Positions 61,226 through 64,000 of a DNA stretch of 64,000 nucleotides are shown here, piece after piece. The stretch's first letter is position 1. Each line of letters opens with the position of its first letter. The notes under the pieces were generated by a model. That model was given only the letters and a program-made list of their open reading frames with translations, had not been told where the DNA came from and ran no database searches. This DNA comes from Tautonia plasticadhaerens (GTDB lineage: Bacteria > Planctomycetota > Planctomycetia > Isosphaerales > Isosphaeraceae), in assembly GCF_007752535.1 (NCBI RefSeq), contig NZ_CP036426.1:6696001-6760000 (forward strand). Reading direction: 5' to 3'. The position numbers and the translations under genes are program-made.

Positions 61226-61794
61226 GCGACGACCTCAACGAGCGGCTCAACCGCATCCTGCCCCGGATCACCTCGGACGACTTCCTCAGCGGAGGCGGGA
61301 TCGGCAACGAGATCGCCTTCTACATCTTCGACTACCCGCCCGAGGACGAATTGCGGGTGCGGGACTTCATCCGGGTGCTGCTGGAGCACCTGCCCAAGCA
61401 GCGGCCCGACCTGCGGGTCAAGCACGTCAACCTCTTCGACTTCGTGCTGGACTACCTCCGGGGCCGCAGCCTGCTGGAGAAGGCCATCCGGATGCAGCGA
61501 GAGAAGGGGGACGAGGCCCTCATGAAGGCGCTCGCCGGCCCCCTGCACGAGACGAAGCTGGCCGCCGTCTTCGCCGAGGTGGCCCGGCCCGACCGGCACG
61601 ACCTCGTGCTCGTCTCCGGAGTCGGCGGCGCGTGGCCGCTGCTTCGGTCGCACACGCTGCTGAATAACCTGCACCCCGTCATGGGGCAGACGCCGCTGGT
61701 GATGTTCTACCCCGGGCGCTACGACCGCCAGTCGCTCCGGCTGTTCGGCAAGGTGAAGAGTAACAACTACTACCGGGCGTTCAAGCTGGTCTAG
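61222..61794 (+). CDS. brxB: BREX protein BrxB (DUF1788), 190 aa
   Basis: Pattern of DUF1788: ITSDDFLSGGGIGNEIAFYI, FDYPPEDELRVRDFIRVLLE, VLVSGVGGAWPLLRSHTLLN, PLVMFYPGRYDRQSLRLFG. Needed for BREX; molecular role is not settled. Overlaps brxA (ATGA) and is followed by brxC after 14 bases. Confidence 0.92.
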   Translation: MSDDLNERLNRILPRITSDDFLSGGGIGNEIAFYIFDYPPEDELRVRDFIRVLLEHLPKQRPDLRVKHVNLFDFVLDYLRGRSLLEKAIRMQREKGDEALMKALAGPLHETKLAAVFAEVARPDRHDLVLVSGVGGAWPLLRSHTLLNNLHPVMGQTPLVMFYPGRYDRQSLRLFGKVKSNNYYRAFKLV

Positions 61795-61808
61795 CTGGGG
61801 AGGCCGCC

Positions 61809-64000
61809 GTGCTGATCAAGAACCTCTTCGAACGCGACATCTTCCGGCCCATCAACGGGGTCGTGAAGGCCGACCAGTTGGACGAGTCCTCCGTCTGGCA
61901 GGAGTTGGACGAGTTCGTCGTCACCCGGGAACTCGACGGGCACTTCCGCAAGTTCTTCGCCTCCTACACCGACGCCCTGGATCGCCCCCTGGACCCCAAC
62001 GTGGCCGGCGGGATCGGCGTCTGGGTCTCCGGCTTCTTCGGGTCGGGCAAGTCGCACTTCCTCAAGGTCCTGTCCTACTTGCTGGAGAACGCCCCCCACG
62101 CGCACGACGGCGAGGATCGGCGGGCGGTCGAGTTCTTCGACGGCAAGATCAAGGACGCGATGCTCCTCGGCGACATCAAGCGGGCCGTCGCCTCGGACAC
62201 GGATGTCATCCTCTTCAACATCGACAGCAAGGCCGACCACCGCGCCGGCCGGGACGCCATCCTGTACGTCTTCCTCAAGGTCCTCAACGAGATGCAGGGC
62301 TACAGCGGGGACCACCCGCACATCGCCCACATGGAGCGCCACCTGGAGGCCAAGGGGCGGCTGGCGGCGTTCCACGACGCCTATCGCAGGCACACCGGCA
62401 CCGAATGGGCCGACGAGCGGGACGCCTACCAGTTCAACCGGGATGAGGTCGTCAAGGCCCTGGCCGAGACGCTGGGCCAGAGCCAGCAGGCCGTCGAGAA
62501 GTGGATCGACGGGGCCGAGGACAACTTCTCGATCACCGTCGAGAACTTCTCCAGGTGGGTCCGGGAGTACCTCGACTCCCGGGGGCCGGGACGCCGGATC
62601 ATCTTCCTGGTCGATGAGGTCGGCCAGTTCATCGGCACCGACTCGCACCTGATGCTCAACTTGCAGACGATCACCGAGAACCTGGGCACGGCCTGCAAGG
62701 GCCGGGCCTGGGTCGTGGTCACGTCGCAGGAGGACATCGACGCCGTGCTGGGGGAGATGAAGACCTCCAAGGCCAACGACTTCTCCAAGATTCAGGGCCG
62801 GTTCAAGACCCGGCTGTCGCTCTCCAGCGCCAACGTCGATGAGGTGATCCAGGCCCGGCTCCTGGCCAAGGTGCCCGGGGCCGTGGGCGAACTGGAGGGG
62901 CTGTACAAGACGCAGGGCGACATCCTCAAGAACCAACTGACGTTTAAGGACTGCGGGATGACCTTCCGGCCCTACCGGGACGGCGAGGATTTCGTCCGGA
63001 ACTACCCGTTCGCCCCGTACCAGTTCCAGCTTGTCCAGAAGATATTCGAGGCGATCCGCAAGGTCGGGGCCTCGGGGATGCACCTGGCGCGCGGCGAGCG
63101 GTCGATGCTCGACGCCTTCCAGACGGCGGCCAAGGCCGCCTCCATCGAGGAGGTCGGCGTCCTGGTGCCGCTCCACGACTTCTACCCGTCCATCGAGAGC
63201 TTCCTGGACACGGCGGTCAAGAAGACGATCGACCAGGCCGAGTCGAACCCGGGCCTGGAGCCGTTCGACATCCGCCTGCTCCAGGTCCTCTTCCTGATCC
63301 GCTACGTGGAGGAGATGAGGGGGAACGTGGACAACCTCGTGACCCTCTGCCTGGAGCGGATCGACGCCGACCGGCTGGGCCTGCGGCGGCGGATCGAGGA
63401 GGGCCTGGCGCGGCTGGAGAAGGAGACGCTGATCAGCCGCAACGGCGACCTCTACTCGTTCCTCACCAACGAGGAGCGGGACATCAACAAGGAGATCAAG
63501 CTCGTCGAGTTGTCGGGCGGCGCGGAGGCGAAGCTGCTCGGCGAACTGGTCTTCGACGAGGTGCTCCGTGGCCAGCGGAAGCACCGGTATTCCGCCAACA
63601 AGGTGGACTTCGACTTCAACCGCCGCTGCGACGGGCACCCGATCGGCAACCAGAAGGACGGGGCGCTGCTCGTCTCGGTCATCACGCCGATGGCCGACGA
63701 CTACGAATACTACCTGGACAAGGGCAAGTGCGTCCTGGACAGCAACGCCGAGGGGGGCATCGTCCTGATCCGCCTCGGCAACGAGGGAAGCCTGGGACGG
63801 GACATCCGCACGTATCTCCAGACGGAGCGGTATCTCACCCAGAAGAACGACGGCACCCAGGGAGACTCGACCAAACGCATCTTCCGGGGACTGGCCGACG
63901 AGAACCAGGAACGCCGGAAGCGGCTCGCTGCCCTGCTGGCCGAGATGGTCGCCGAAGCCGAGTATTTCGTGGCGGGCCAACCGCACAAGGTCAAGGCGAC
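61809..64000 (+). CDS. brxC: BREX ATPase BrxC, partial (3' end beyond window)
   Basis: GTG at 61809 follows GGGGAGG, giving VLIKNLFERDIFRPINGVVK, the standard BrxC N-terminus. Walker A is GFFGSGKSH (75-83); Walker B-like RRIIFLVDEVGQFIG lies near 260. 730 residues are visible; the family is about 1200. BrxC is the large ATPase of BREX, thought to assemble with PglX methylase and PglZ. brxX/pglX, pglZ and brxL are expected beyond the edge. Confidence 0.95.
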   Translation, partial: MLIKNLFERDIFRPINGVVKADQLDESSVWQELDEFVVTRELDGHFRKFFASYTDALDRPLDPNVAGGIGVWVSGFFGSGKSHFLKVLSYLLENAPHAHDGEDRRAVEFFDGKIKDAMLLGDIKRAVASDTDVILFNIDSKADHRAGRDAILYVFLKVLNEMQGYSGDHPHIAHMERHLEAKGRLAAFHDAYRRHTGTEWADERDAYQFNRDEVVKALAETLGQSQQAVEKWIDGAEDNFSITVENFSRWVREYLDSRGPGRRIIFLVDEVGQFIGTDSHLMLNLQTITENLGTACKGRAWVVVTSQEDIDAVLGEMKTSKANDFSKIQGRFKTRLSLSSANVDEVIQARLLAKVPGAVGELEGLYKTQGDILKNQLTFKDCGMTFRPYRDGEDFVRNYPFAPYQFQLVQKIFEAIRKVGASGMHLARGERSMLDAFQTAAKAASIEEVGVLVPLHDFYPSIESFLDTAVKKTIDQAESNPGLEPFDIRLLQVLFLIRYVEEMRGNVDNLVTLCLERIDADRLGLRRRIEEGLARLEKETLISRNGDLYSFLTNEERDINKEIKLVELSGGAEAKLLGELVFDEVLRGQRKHRYSANKVDFDFNRRCDGHPIGNQKDGALLVSVITPMADDYEYYLDKGKCVLDSNAEGGIVLIRLGNEGSLGRDIRTYLQTERYLTQKNDGTQGDSTKRIFRGLADENQERRKRLAALLAEMVAEAEYFVAGQPHKVKA

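Noticed and set aside
61791-63986. 731-codon open frame on the minus strand opposite brxC
   Set aside because: It is a high-GC shadow; the plus strand encodes BrxC with clear motifs.

Overview
The window reads as the chromosome or a large replicon of a high-GC planctomycete, most likely of the family Isosphaeraceae. The evidence is inferred from gene content: ECF sigma factors of the planctomycete type with C-terminal membrane and sensor extensions, a Hanks-type kinase in an operon with an ECF factor, DUF1257/DUF2997/Ycf46-like genes, TIGR03067-like and carboxypeptidase-regulatory-like proteins, and many short conserved hypotheticals. No rRNA, tRNA, CRISPR array, transposase or integrase was recognised.

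Layout. 0-5.5 kb: a ParB-like/methyltransferase gene cut by the window edge, a frameshifted RepA-type ATPase remnant, a small HTH protein, and 1.6 kb of non-coding DNA rich in hairpins and palindromes. 5.5-15 kb: a frameshifted DUF4272 gene, a carboxypeptidase-regulatory-like gene with an in-frame UGA where a Cys is expected and a SECIS-like hairpin downstream, two divergent ECF sigma factors (one fused to a thioredoxin domain), a DUF4159 remnant, a HEPN-like protein and a sulfotransferase. 15-28.5 kb: a long set of mostly small plus-strand genes (DUF1257, DUF2997, Ycf46-like AAA ATPase, thioredoxin, zinc ribbons, HTH, metallophosphoesterase, HNH endonuclease), interrupted by minus-strand insertions (an Mrr-like nuclease and an ECF-cupin-kinase operon). 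28.5-35 kb: methyltransferases, a sterol-desaturase-like protein, DsbB-like, LysR and an ethylene-receptor-like hybrid histidine kinase.

35-39.4 kb is a scarred accessory region: a PAPS-reductase-like gene without its PP-loop, a DUF6338 membrane protein followed by two tiny proline-rich GYxGP proteins, an alpha/beta-hydrolase/nitrilase junction and two phage-like genes. 39.7-44.9 kb: an archaeo-eukaryotic-primase-like gene, an SGNH hydrolase, a discoidin-like protein and a WYL regulator. 44.9-49.9 kb: an operon of two Tat-signal EIIA-like proteins, an unknown, a peptidylarginine/agmatine deiminase-like protein and a zinc-ribbon PD-(D/E)XK protein, chained mostly by 4-bp overlaps, with a second nuclease-like gene after it. 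52.2-58.5 kb: a DNA-modification cassette with a ParB-Dam-methylase triple fusion and a ParB-methylase fusion. The window ends in the first three genes of a BREX phage-defence operon (brxA, brxB, partial brxC).

The most unusual signals are the UGA/SECIS-like site at 7.73-7.77 kb, the DUF6338/GYxGP module, the ParB-fused methylases, and the exported EIIA-like/deiminase/nuclease operon.
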